This document shows, piece by piece, positions 24,732 to 35,178 of a stretch of DNA of 64,000 bases. Numbering within the stretch: the first letter of the stretch is position 1; every line of letters starts with the position of its first letter. The notes beneath the pieces were generated by a model. The model searched no databases and was not told the origin of the DNA. It saw nothing but the letters and a program-made list of their open reading frames with translations. This DNA is from Panopea generosa (lineage: Eukaryota; Mollusca; Bivalvia; Adapedonta; Hiatellidae), in contig CM055895.1 of NCBI GenBank assembly GCA_029582155.1, positions 55,660,250-55,724,249 on the forward strand, given 5' to 3'. The position numbers were made by a program, and so were the translations under genes.

Positions 24732-25215
24732 TGATCCATACATGTTACAAGCGATTGCAACAAGATGATCTTATTGAAAGATCGGAAGACGACTGGCAGA
24801 TGTCCTTTGACCCTGAAAAGTGCGAGGTGATTCATATCACCACTAAAAAAATTCTACACATCTATTCTCTTCAAGGTCATATACTCTCAACTGTCCCACT
24901 GATGAAGTATCTTGGTGTTAACATTAGCCACGACTTAAAGTGGAATAAACACATCAACTCTGTCTCCTCTAAAGTCAATCAGACTCTAGGTTTTCTGAAG
25001 TGCAACATCAAACCGACTCACAGACTATCAAAGAAAGAGCCTATAAATCCCTTGTTCTTCCCAAACTGGAATACTATTCCACAGTCTGGGACCCCAAGTG
25101 CACCACCAAGGACAAGGAAGGGGACACATCTAATCACAGACTAGTCTGTCAGCTTGAAATGGTCCAGAGGAGGGCTGCAAGATGGGTTATGAACAGGTAT
25201 TAACATCGAGTCTAA
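24731..25215 (+). pseudogene. Third LINE remnant, reverse transcriptase C-terminal region
   Basis: Frame 1 reads DDWQMSFDPEKCEVIHIT, then LMKYLGVNISHDLKWNKHI and LGFLKCNI. After a frameshift near 25010 the second frame continues KERAYKSLVLPKLEYYSTVWDP and MVQRRAARWV. These are consecutive blocks of Jockey/CR1-type LINE proteins downstream of the catalytic site. It is truncated at both ends. Confidence 0.85.
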
Positions 25216-25810
25216 AGTGGAGATCTCTCGAGCAAAGACAAGTGGCCTCCAGATTGTGTGTGTTACAAGTCACTATTTGTAATTTGTGCTTTTTGCATAA
25301 AAAATTGACTAACGTTTTTACATGTGGACAGAATAGCACTCGGCAATAAATAAAGAGAGTAATACCCAAGATAGTCCAAAAGTAATGCACAGAGCTTCTG
25401 CAGTGTTTTAACACATGGCGGCAATAACTTGGTGATTCGTAAATCTGGTAGTAGCCAATTGTCCAAAAGTAATGCATGGGCATACTGCAATTTCCATTAG
25501 AAAGTAATCATTAAATATTTACAAAAACTACTCATTCCCAGAGTTTTAAAAACAAACAAATACAAGCCAGGGAATATGCAAAAAGAGATGCTGTATTCAA
25601 TTCCTGATTTTTCACTTCTCTAGTCAGGATAGCAGCTTTATACTTCATGATTCAGTTGTCCTGGACATTCCGACGAGCGTTAATGTCCTGTCCTTGGCTG
25701 CTTATTATAAACAGCTGTGCATAAAAATTAGTTAAAATACCATGTAGAATAGGATATGTTATATGTATCATTGTTAATTAAGTTTATAAGTGTAAACAAT
25801 GTCATATATA

Positions 25811-27287
25811 CTAGCGGAAAAAAGAAACTGTGCATGGGTATAATATGCTATAATTTAGGAGATATATAAGAAATCGCAAAAAAAATTTCAACAGGGTTTT
25901 ATCTGACCTTTATTTAACACCAGCTCAATTGATATGGTTACTGCATCAGCGGCGTCTTGGATAGAGATCCATTTTCGTAGACGTTCTCTAAACAAAGTTC
26001 ATCTCATTAATACCGTGTATGTCCACCATTGGAATCAATGCATCCTTGGCAACGACGCCTCATTGATGTGACAGGTGTGCTGAAAAATGCCTGGGGAATA
26101 GCATTCTAGATTCTCACAAGTGCACGTGACACGTCAGATAACGTCAACGGCTGATTTTGGAGGTGACGTAAGTGACGCTGCATCTCATCCCACACGTGTT
26201 CTATAGGCGACATATCCGGTGACATTGCAAGCCAGGGCAGCACATTCACATTGTTCTGGATCAAGAAGTCGGTGACGACCCGCACGATGTGCGTGTGAGC
26301 GTTATCCTGTTGCAGCGTGGCATTACAATGCTGCACAAATGGAAGGATGTGAAGCCGTATGATTTCGTCACGGTATCTGATGCATGTAAGTGTGCCGTCC
26401 ACAACCACAGGAACTGTTCTGTCATGGGATGAGATGCCACCCCACACCATGACACTACCTCCGCCGAATGGACGTCGTTGAATCTAACAACTGTCATGGA
26501 AATGTTCACCAACACGACGGTACACTCTAGAACGACCGTCACTGCTGTCGAGATGAAACCTGGACTCATCCATGAAAAGAACACGTGCCCAGTCCTGTTG
26601 CGTGAAGTGTATGTGTCGTCAACACCAGGCAAAACGTGCCACACAATGACGTTGCTTGAGACGTCGTGGACGTATGCTTCGTCCAAGCAATCGATTACGT
26701 ACCGTTCGGGGACTAATTCTTCTAAGGCCAGGAATACTTCTAGCCGTCAAAGTAGCAGTTCTGAGTCATTCACGGAGATGAATGACCCAAATGTATGTAT
26801 CCTGGCGATTAGACGTTACGCGTGGACGTCCTGACCGAGGCCGGTCTCTGGTGGCCCCAAACTGTTGGTACCGTCTCCATAAGGCGTTTACAGTATTTCT
26901 GTGCATACCAATTTGTCTGGCAATGTCAGTATGACGTACACCAGCTTCAATCATGCCTACGGCGCGGCATCTGTCAGTTTCATTCAACCTTGGCATGGCG
27001 TATCAAAGACGTTTTTCAAAATTATGCTGGTTTTGTGACTTACAGGTATCAATACTATGCTTTTACACATGTTTAGGCGACAAACGTGTTTGCGATTGAC
27101 TGCTGGCTGAAAAAAACGTGAAAACGAATATGTCAGACAGACAAACTACCCGTGCAACTCATGCACTGACCAGTGTAAATGACCGAAAGGGATACACAAC
27201 TTACCTGTGTAAAGTTTCAAGCTTTAATTTATATAATCGAATGATACATGAACATTTTACACATGCACAGTTTCTTTTTTACGCTAG
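25811..27287 (-). mobile_element. Complete Tc1-family DNA transposon with both inverted ends
   Basis: The left end CTAGCGGAAAAAAGAAACTG (25811) and the right end CAGTTTCTTTTTTACGCTAG (to 27287) are inverted repeats with one mismatch over 20 bp. Similarity extends a few bases inward (TGCATG/CATGCA). The element is flanked by TA dinucleotides at 25809-25810 and 27288-27289. Its 1477-bp length suits Tc1-like elements. It carries a transposase relic on the - strand. Confidence 0.93.
26007..26996 (-). pseudogene. Tc1 transposase (DD34E), inactivated by in-frame stops
   Basis: One uninterrupted frame of 329 codons plus a terminal stop, read on the - strand, broken by four in-frame stops at 26766-26768 (TGA), 26619-26621 (TGA), 26484-26486 (TAG) and 26106-26108 (TAG). 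The N-terminus has a paired helix-turn-helix (DIARQIGMHRNTVNALWRRY) and the GRPR hook. The catalytic motifs are MDESRFHL, QQDNAHTH and SPDMSPIEH, with 34 residues between the second Asp and the Glu. No frameshift was noticed. At least two stops fit CG-to-TG decay (CGA to TGA). The transposase would have acted in the nucleus on its own ends. Confidence 0.93.
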
Positions 27288-27650
27288 TATATATAAAAAA
27301 GAAATTGACTGAAAATTGTTTAAGTGTTCAGTCAAATGATTACGAAATGCTTAAATTGCATGTTTTTCAAAGCAGGATCTGTTTATCTGCACTTGTTGGA
27401 GGTCCATTTTATCACAATAATCTATGCAAACGTCACATGGATTGAATAAATAGGATACATATATTACTTGGTGCACTCGATAAGAAATTGCTTTTGGATC
27501 TGATTATAAAAACAAAATATCATTAAACACCAAAAACATGTGTACTTGTTCAGATTTTGTATTGCACCCCTTAAGTATGCCCCTTTTGAACTGAAATCCT
27601 GGATCTGTCCCTGTAATCTCTGGGGTGTTTATTTTGTGGAATGCAGTATA

Positions 27651-27812
27651 TGACATATCCAGTTTTATTGATGAAGGAAGACCTCAAAAAGAACAAAATA
27701 ATGACAAATTTTCTCACATAAAGCTTTCGGATCAAGCTGGGCTTATACCCACAACCTCATTAATAAAAGATAAATGGTGATTAAACAACAGCGCTTTAGA
27801 CAAATCTGCCAC
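27651..27812 (-). mobile_element. tRNA-Leu-derived SINE, degraded copy 2
   Basis: On the - strand: weak head, GAGGTTGTGGGTATAAGCCC, CTTTATGTGAGAAAATTTG, GAGGTCTTCCTTCATCAATA and AAACTGGATATGTCATATA, in the family order. Confidence 0.65.
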
Positions 27813-28246
27813 TAAAGCCCAGTTCACTGTCACGATTTTGCTCCCGACTAACCACGATCAGTCCCAACCTATCCAGCCACTACTGCTACCGACGTTTTGT
27901 AAAATTTTGCTAAGATTGGCATGAATCGGCATCACTCCTGACCTTGCTATGAACCCCTCAAATGCCCAAGACTACTGACGACTATTGTAAGAATGCACTA
28001 CATTTTCCAAGCTGATGCTCCAGGAATAGCTACTTCCTACCATGATTCCGCTATTTTGCTATTACGAATTCAGTACAACCTATCACGACTCAACATGATC
28101 TGCCCTGACTGTGCCATGAATCACCATGACTGTACTACACCTACTCCTGGTCCACTCTGATGTCGGTACAAATCGGCTAAAGACTCTCGATCAGCTATGA
28201 ATTCATTGCGTTTTCGAACAGGCCATTCTGCGCAATATCTGCCTCC

Positions 28247-28465
28247 AGTGCCATGGCCGAGTGGTCTTAGGCGCCATCTCAAGTTCACTTACCTCTCACC
28301 GCTAAGGTCGTAGGTTTGAATCCTGCTCGCTCCAAAAACTTTATGCTTGGAAGTTTCCAGTTACTTGCGGAAGGACGGTGGTTCTACTCAGTCAGTCTCA
28401 GTGTGAGGTCTTCCTCCACCAGTTACACTGGATATGCCATATATAACCTGAAATATGTTGAACAT
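28247..28465 (+). mobile_element. tRNA-Leu-derived SINE, copy 3
   Basis: CCATGGCCGAGTGGTCTTAG head, GGTTTGAATCC B-box, AGTTACTTGCGGAAGGACGG body, tail ACTGGATATGCCATATATAA. It is the best-preserved copy in the window. Confidence 0.9.
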
Positions 28466-28624
28466 GGTGAAAAAACCCATTCAAATTTTTTTTTTATCTT
28501 GAAACCTTACATGTGTGATTTGTTTTAATACTGGATCAATAGAGACACTTGATTTAACTACGTTATGCATACTCTGCCCAGGAAGTCCTGAGCTATTATC
28601 AGTAATACTACATGCATGTGTGGA

Positions 28625-28760
28625 GAGCTACACTGTTATGTACAATACACACGATCAGTTCATGGAAGAGTAGCCAGTACTCAAGCACACCCATCTCTGC
28701 AAGTAACTGGTAACTTTCCCACTTAAATCAGCAGTGAGAGATGAATGACATTTATTGTGC
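28625..28760 (-). mobile_element. tRNA-derived SINE (family R), body fragment
   Basis: On the - strand: GTCATTCATCTCTCACTGCT, AGTTACCAGTTACTTGCAGA and GAGTACTGGCTACTC. It has only the body and no tRNA head. Confidence 0.6.
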
Positions 28761-29200
28761 TTGTGTTTTTGTTCAATGATTTTTCACAGAGTTGTGGTCC
28801 TTTGATTCTGTTCATTGCCAAATCTTCGTCGGCACTATTTGTCAATGTACAATTAATTTATGAAACTCTGGGATGCATCACTAGCAAGTGTAGACTGTCA
28901 TACTGTCTTTGTGTTTCTGTTTGATTTTTCACAGAATTAAATAGCCTTTTGATTCTGTCCATTACCAAATCTTTGTTTTTGATTTTATTAAAAAAAATTG
29001 TTCAGAGCATATCTTGAAAAGTATGGAAGAAAATCCAATGTGCTTAGAACATGGATAGAATGGAAGGAATCCAGCGTAACATGTAAGGGAAAGAGGAAAA
29101 TTATTTCCACTTTTGTACTTTATTTTTGTTTATTTTTTTATTGTCCTGAACATACCTTCAAAACTATGCAAGGGAATCCAGCATGACTTGGAACATAGAT
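28740..29200. repeat. Imperfect direct duplications
   Basis: GATTTTTCACAGA..T and CCTTTTGATTCTGT..ATT followed by CCAAATCTT occur near 28780 and 28925. AATCCAGC.T.AC.T and GAACAT.GATAGAA occur near 29050 and 29175. No gene was recognised. Confidence 0.55.
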
Positions 29201-29354
29201 AGAAGGTAATGCAAGATACAAAACTCTTTATTGAATATGTTCAGAATTATCTCCCTTAACACCCACTTTCCCTTTGCACAGTTTAGGTACTTTCCAATCA
29301 AACATGTTTATGCAGCATCCACTGGTTCTACTGATACAGGATGTAACCCTTGTC

Positions 29355-29440
29355 CAAGTCTGGTATGACCTGGCTGGAGATTGAACCCACAAACTATCAC
29401 ATGCTAGGCAGATGCTCTACCACTAGTCCACACTGTGGTG
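29355..29440 (-). mobile_element. tRNA-derived head fragment, possible SINE
   Basis: On the - strand: GTGTGGACTAGTGGTAGAGC (A box) and TTTGTGGGTTCAATCTCC (B box). The body that follows was not matched to the other families, apart from a short AGTAGAACCAGTGG. Confidence 0.5.
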
Positions 29441-29455
29441 CATATCAAGCTTAGG

Positions 29456-29665
29456 ATCTATGGGGACCCTGTAAGGGAATTTTACAATGGAACACTATGG
29501 GAAAATGGATTTTTTTTCTCAACTATATAATTTATGTAAGGCAAATTTAATTTCCATAAGTGATCAGGTGGGGCCAACCAAAGGGTTAAAATTGTGAACT
29601 TTAAAGAAATAGCCACTATATATGTTAGTAAAGAATATTTGTAGGCTCTTCTTGGCCTCTTTATT
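29456..29665 (+). mobile_element. Hairpin/CTTG-family fragment E7
   Basis: GGGACCCTGTAAGGGAATTT, TTTCCATAAG and AAAGGGTTAAAAT match the internal unit of the element at 53829-55713. It ends with the degenerate hairpin AGGCTCTTCTTGGCCTCTTT. It is 5'-truncated. Confidence 0.6.
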
Positions 29666-29669
29666 TTTA

Positions 29670-30219
29670 ACAAAATACTGTTAAGGCCATAATAAATTAA
29701 TTGCTGGATTATCATCCCGCTCACCCCCTAATTATCATGCCGCCTCAACCCTTTTTATTTTCAAAAAAAAACAACAAACAAACAAAAAAAACAGAAAATA
29801 AAATTTTCTATCCCCACTCCCCCTTTTTATGAAAACTTGGATAATAATCTAGCAATTAATTTATAATGGCCTAGATGTTTTTTGATGGACTTGTTGATAC
29901 AATCATTTTATATTCATTTACATGTTTTGACATTGTGTAGAAGATTATTAAAAGAAAACAAAAACACAACAACATTATATATATATATTTCAATATTATG
30001 TACAGTACACATGCTCTTAGCACTCTCATTCCCCACTTTTCCATAATCACCACTTTGATACAATATACTATTGTATTGGATTTTTATTCAGAGAATAAAT
30101 CTTCTCTGTGTTTCCTTGACAACTCATGTTGTCTTTTGAAATTCTTTACACAGGATATTAGTTTTGGATTCATGTCAAAATGTAGTCTTCATTTTAAGGA
30201 TTGAGTCCATTATATACAC
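29670..30219. other. No recognised feature
   Basis: AT-rich, with an A-rich run near 29763-29800 and a short TA run near 29978. Confidence 0.45.
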
Positions 30220-30223
30220 TTAA

Positions 30224-31281
30224 AGGGAGTATATGAGGAAAACGCGCTAGAAATGTCTTAAAAAATAAAATCACTTTTAAAATGGATAAAAACATCTCAT
30301 ATCATAACCAATCAAATCCCAATGGTTTGCCAGTGGTATGGCAAATCCACCAAAACGCAGGGCTAGAATTTAACTTTTTTATTGCCCTCGCACATTTTTG
30401 CGAGTACAAGATATTTCAGCTCGCAAAATATCAACTTTACTGCAATTTTGATCAACCATTTTTTATAGAAATTTTATATACATGAATCTCTGGTTGTTTT
30501 TTTCGCCAACAATTTTCTGAATCATGGTAAATTGGATTGTGTATCAAAATATGTAGATAAAATATTGCTTCGCGATTAAAATTGGCAACCCAGTCTACCT
30601 AGTATGTGTACTGTGTAAAAAAATGTCATCAATCGATGCGTACTGTGTAAAACATCATCAATTGATGCATGTTTACAGCAGATCGAAACTGAAAATTGAA
30701 GAAATGAAAACCGCCGTCATTTCAATTTCATTTTTTGCACTCACAAAAATTTGCGAGCGTATGTAAAAACCACTCGCATTTTTCTTTTTCCATTGGCATT
30801 TTGTGAGTGTTAAATTCGAAAATTGTAAAAAAATGTAAACCTGTATCAGTGGTGGATCTACTCTTTAAGAAAAAGGCGTATACCCCCTCCCCCTAAACTC
30901 CTGTATGTTATTAAAATACTTTATATTTCTTCTGAAAACGTGTTTACTGATTCAGATTTCGTGTTGTGTCATCCCCCTTTAAACTGAAATCCTGGATCCA
31001 CCCTGTGCATAATGGATCAATTTGAAATCAGAATGAAATCATGTGACTCATTTAATATGTCACAAAATATGTTGCGCTTTTAAGCGGGAAATCATTTTAG
31101 TCTAACCTATGTGCGTAGCCCAAGTTAGGAAATCCATTTTTCAATATAGTATGTTGGCATATTTAAATAGATATTCTATTGGACATAAGGGGTCAGTGAG
31201 TATATATAGGCATGTTAAATTATATTGGAAAGAATGTTGTAAGGGAATTTCAAAATTTTGCAAAATCTTGATATACTCCCT
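30224..31281. mobile_element. Non-autonomous DNA element flanked by TTAA, 1058 bp
   Basis: AGGGAGTATAT at 30224 and ATATACTCCCT ending 31281 are perfect 11-bp inverted termini. TTAA flanks both sides (30220-30223 and 31282-31285), as in piggyBac-type insertions. The interior has no transposase. It contains repeated CTCGCA/TTGCGAG words and a segment (31020-31281) related to 56440-56660. Confidence 0.75.
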
Positions 31282-31289
31282 TTAAGGAG

Positions 31290-32160
31290 TCCACTCGTAT
31301 ATACATTTCAGGCTGTCATTCAGTGAGAAACTCTGTCTGCTAATTAAGGTGGACAAAATGACAAGTCTTATGTTAAAGTCAATATTCCTTCCTGTTACTT
31401 GTGAAAAGACAGAGACTTTATATAATGCCTGAGGTTTGGAAACTGACCAAATGAGTATGTTGATGAATATTAACTGATAACTTTAGTCAGAGGTGCTACA
31501 AACTGAGCTAACTGTGCCCTAGAATGCTCAAGGGACATATGATAGTTTTGATTTATAAGTTTTAAACTTAATACTATTTCTGAACAGAATATTCATGATG
31601 CAAATATGGAATTAAATCACAAGGACAGGATGAATATATCCAGAACCATTATTTCAGTATATATAAGGGACATAGCTTTTATAATTGTTGAATTAAAATC
31701 CTATTTCACTTATTTATGTTCATCTCATTCTGTAATGAAAAATGTAAAATGTATTTTATTTTCATAGATTTTTATTGGTAATGTGACACCACTAGTTTAC
31801 ATTAAAAACATTAATGCTTTCTTTAACATGAAGTATTAGGTAAAAAAGTATAGAAACTAATATCCCCATTATGTCATGGTTAAACATTCATAGCCTGCAG
31901 GATTTTTTTCCTTCTATAGTCTTCCCCTCGCCAATTTTTTCCCCTATGGCTAAAAATCCCCTTGCGGGACATTTTCCCCTTTTGCTAAAAATATACCTTT
32001 TTGGTAAAAAGGGCTCAATATGCGAAAAACATGCCCGGTTCGCCTATCTATTTTTCAGAGATCGTTAGTTTATTTTCGTGTAGTATAACCTTTCACCAAA
32101 AGTAAATTTATGCAAGACATCATATGGTTACTTTGTAAATTTTTTATAAAAATAGCGTCT
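31290..32160. other. No recognised feature
   Basis: A C-rich patch around 31905-31980 (repeated TTTTTCCCCT/CCCCTT words) resembles 34935-35000, suggesting debris of an unnamed repeat. Confidence 0.4.
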
Positions 32161-32700
32161 ATTTGTAAAGAGTGTCATATCAGTGACCACCCGAGGTCAT
32201 TGAATTGAACAGGCTTACGCAGGAATAACACAAATATCCCCAATTTAAATCACAAAAGCAGCACATTTCAATTTATTTTTCAAGAACCAGATGTTTATAT
32301 TTGTGTAGCATTGCATTTCCGATCCAATCCAATCATAAATAGGGTCACTTGAGGTCATCGAATTGTCCAGGCTTACGCACGAAATAACAAAAACCACATT
32401 TTCAATCTCTAAAACAATGGATTTCAATTTATCAGTGATAACGCGAGGTCATCGAATTGTCCAGACTTAACGCAGGAATAACAAAAATCTCCCCATTTTC
32501 AGTCGTAAAAACAATATATATTTATTTTTCAAGGACCAGTTGTTTATATTCATGTAGTATTGCCGTCCGCACCGTAAAATAATGCATGACACCATAGGTA
32601 ACATTTAAAAATAACGTCCAATCGTAAATACCCATGCCAGTGATCGCACGTGGTCATGGAATTTTCCAGGAAGATCTAGGTCAAAATGTACAGTTGTCTA
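32160..32700. repeat. Imperfect repeat with GAGGTCATCGAATTGTCCAG words
   Basis: GAGGTCAT.GAATTG and TTACGCAGGAATAAC recur at about 32190, 32350 and 32445, with a weaker fourth copy near 32650. TTTTTCAAGAACCAG/TTTTTCAAGGACCAG recur near 32277 and 32526. Origin unknown. Confidence 0.7.
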
Positions 32701-32962
32701 TTTTTATATTTTTGAAAAATCATGCGTACTGACTGTGATCATTGACAAGGTAATAATTCAATGTTTGTTTTGATTGTGATAATTGGGATCAGATCCTGGT
32801 TATGGCTTTGGGGATTAGAAATGTCTTTGTATTCCATTGATATAGAATTATTGTTTTTTTTATCATCACAAAGATAATTTAATATTCAACAAAGTTTACA
32901 TAAACATAAAAAGTGTAAAATCAATTTATCTTACAGAAATATTGACTTTATAAGCAAGATAT

Positions 32963-34206
32963 CGGTGTTTTCTCCAGCTTCAATTGTTTGGGGGTCTTTG
33001 ATGACCCACTGACTAAAAATCTAGGGGTCATTTTCAAAATCTGGGGGTCATCAATTGACTAGTTTTAAACTTAATCAACATGAATTAATGGAGTTAAAAT
33101 ACATATTTTACTAAAACAGTTTTACTTCCTGTTTCACACAAATTTCTCCATCAAAACTGCAACTTAAGATAACAACTTCAAAACAATTTAACTCCAAACT
33201 AATGTTTCAATTCTGGCAATAAGTTACAACAACTTGAAACTTAGTAGTTGTTTTTATGATTTTGTCCCTTTGGTCGTGAACTTTTCAAATGTTATGGTCA
33301 CAGCTCAATCACCAAGGCCGTAACTATTTTTAATGAAAAAAACTAAAATTCTTTCAATATTTTATATTTGATGAGCTACATGTTTAGCATTATACTCTTT
33401 GGAAAACAAACTTTTTTTTTTTTTTTTTTTCCAAAAGCATTTTCCTCAAAGCTACTCATTTTAGAGAAATTTTATCTTAAAAAAAAATAATATAAAATAC
33501 ATTTTAATGGTAACTTTACAAAAATTAATTAAATTTTTGAAATTAAGTTATCATTTTTCAAAATAAAATTAATTTCTTTTTTCAACAACCTTTTAATCGT
33601 CCGTTACAGAAACATAAACGGCGCCGGGAATACTGCCGTAAAACTTGGACTGGCCCATGTTTAAACTGGTATTAAAATGTGGCGCATGCGCGTCTCGATA
33701 CCTTATAGAAAACAAAATAAAAAGTTTTTCAGATAGAGTATCGTTCGTACATTTTAACAACTTTAATGAAAAGTTTCACGCTTCCACATTTCATCTTCAT
33801 ATACAAACAACCTAAAACTGGGTAAATGTCAGTACTATTGTTGCAGGGTACGTTTGTTTTCACAGATGTTGTCTTCAAACTACAATATTGCTTCGCGGAA
33901 AATTATGTATGTGATCATTATCGTCTATGCGATTGCATCAATAAAGCGTTCGTAACCAATTAAAGCGTTTATTTAACTTGGTAGAATCGCATGACTGGGA
34001 TTGCCCTTAATCAGACCACGTGATCTGTCAAATCGGCTGGCATTGTAAAAATAACTCTGAAACCAGCTTGCCGAAACAAATATGCGTAATTTGAATTTCT
34101 GTGTTTTTAAGGTTGCGTCATAGTGGACGCACTGAACAAAGTTGATTGCGTCAGATGAGAATTTATTGCGTCAAAAACGCAAGAAACGCGCTCTGGAGAA
34201 AACACT
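32963..34206. mobile_element. hAT-like non-autonomous element, copy B, 1244 bp
   Basis: GTGTTTTCTCCAG (32965) and CTGGAGAAAACAC (to 34205) are perfect 13-bp inverted repeats near the ends. AAGATAT flanks both sides (32956-32962, 34207-34213), which fits a decayed 8-bp target duplication. The right third carries clustered ACGCAA/GCGTC motifs, as in subterminal repeats of hAT elements. There is no transposase. A GCGCATGCGC palindrome lies at 33682-33691. Confidence 0.72.
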
Positions 34207-34398
34207 AAGATATAAACTAGTGTTGAATTTAAAAAAAATTGAATGACACAAAATCTATTTAGTTTCTATCCATATATCTCATTATTCAATTGCTAAAGAA
34301 TAATACTTTTTATATCACTAGAAAGAAAATTTAATTTGCAAACAATTTTACATACACACAAAAACTATAAAATCAATATTTATTACTGAAATAATGAC

Positions 34399-34628
34399 TT
34401 AACCCTTTACTCCATAGATACACGTTTTCCCGCACCAATCACAGGAGGCCTTTGAAAACAGTGCAGGAAGAGTTCAGACTGCTCGTAACGAGCAATCTGA
34501 ACACTTCCTGCACTGTTTTCCACTCTTTTAGTTAATATAAACATAATTCACCCATTGCTAATATGTGGTGAATTAATACTTTCAATATTAGAGGTGTCCA
34601 AAGGCGTTTATATGAAGTAAAGGGTTAA
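34399..34628. mobile_element. piggyBac-like MITE, 230 bp, with internal 67-bp palindrome
   Basis: TTAACCCTTTACT (34399) and AGTAAAGGGTTAA (to 34628) are perfect inverted repeats that include the TTAA target duplication. Termini starting CCCT at TTAA are the piggyBac signature. The centre (34454-34520) folds into a 67-bp inverted repeat with three mismatched position pairs around CTCGTAACGAG. Confidence 0.8.
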
Positions 34629-35178
34629 ATAAACTGGGTGTGTAATCAGCACATATTTTTGAATATCCCCTATAGGGATAGTGCAGAAACCTTATCAGCT
34701 GAACATCTGTTTCCTTCTGCCTGTATCTGGTAGGATAGGCAATACTGTTATATCTATGAAGTGTAGAGTTAATGACACTGCTGCAGTGCATTTACTAAAT
34801 TTTAGAAAACATTCATTATTGAGATATGTTTCAAACTTTAGTTTAAGTTTTAAATAGAGGAAGATGTTTGTCATTATATGACCAGTATTTTATTAAACCA
34901 TGAATTGTTTCTACTGTTGTATGTAAAAAAAAATCCCCAAATTCTGAACAACGCGCATGATTTTTTCCCCTAAAAAAAAGGTGTAGGCCACTTCCCTTTT
35001 TTCTAAAAAAAACACTGATAGGTGTAAAGATACGATTTTATGTATTAGCATGAGCAAAATCAGTTTCAACATTATTGTGTGTCCCTTTAATATAATGCAT
35101 TATGTTTAATGAAATTTCCCAGTGAGTGCTGTTGCCTCAATACAGCCTCCACCAATTTTTGTTTATAAATAAGAATGA

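Noticed and set aside
26261..26834. Open frames overlapping the Tc1 transposase (26261-26686 - and 26478-26834 +)
   Set aside because: They are in other frames of the transposase. The true - strand frame runs 26996 to 26007 and contains all catalytic motifs.
34666..34682. Short palindrome TATCCCCTATAGGGATA
   Set aside because: Only 17 bp and not tied to an element end or a repeat seen elsewhere in the window.
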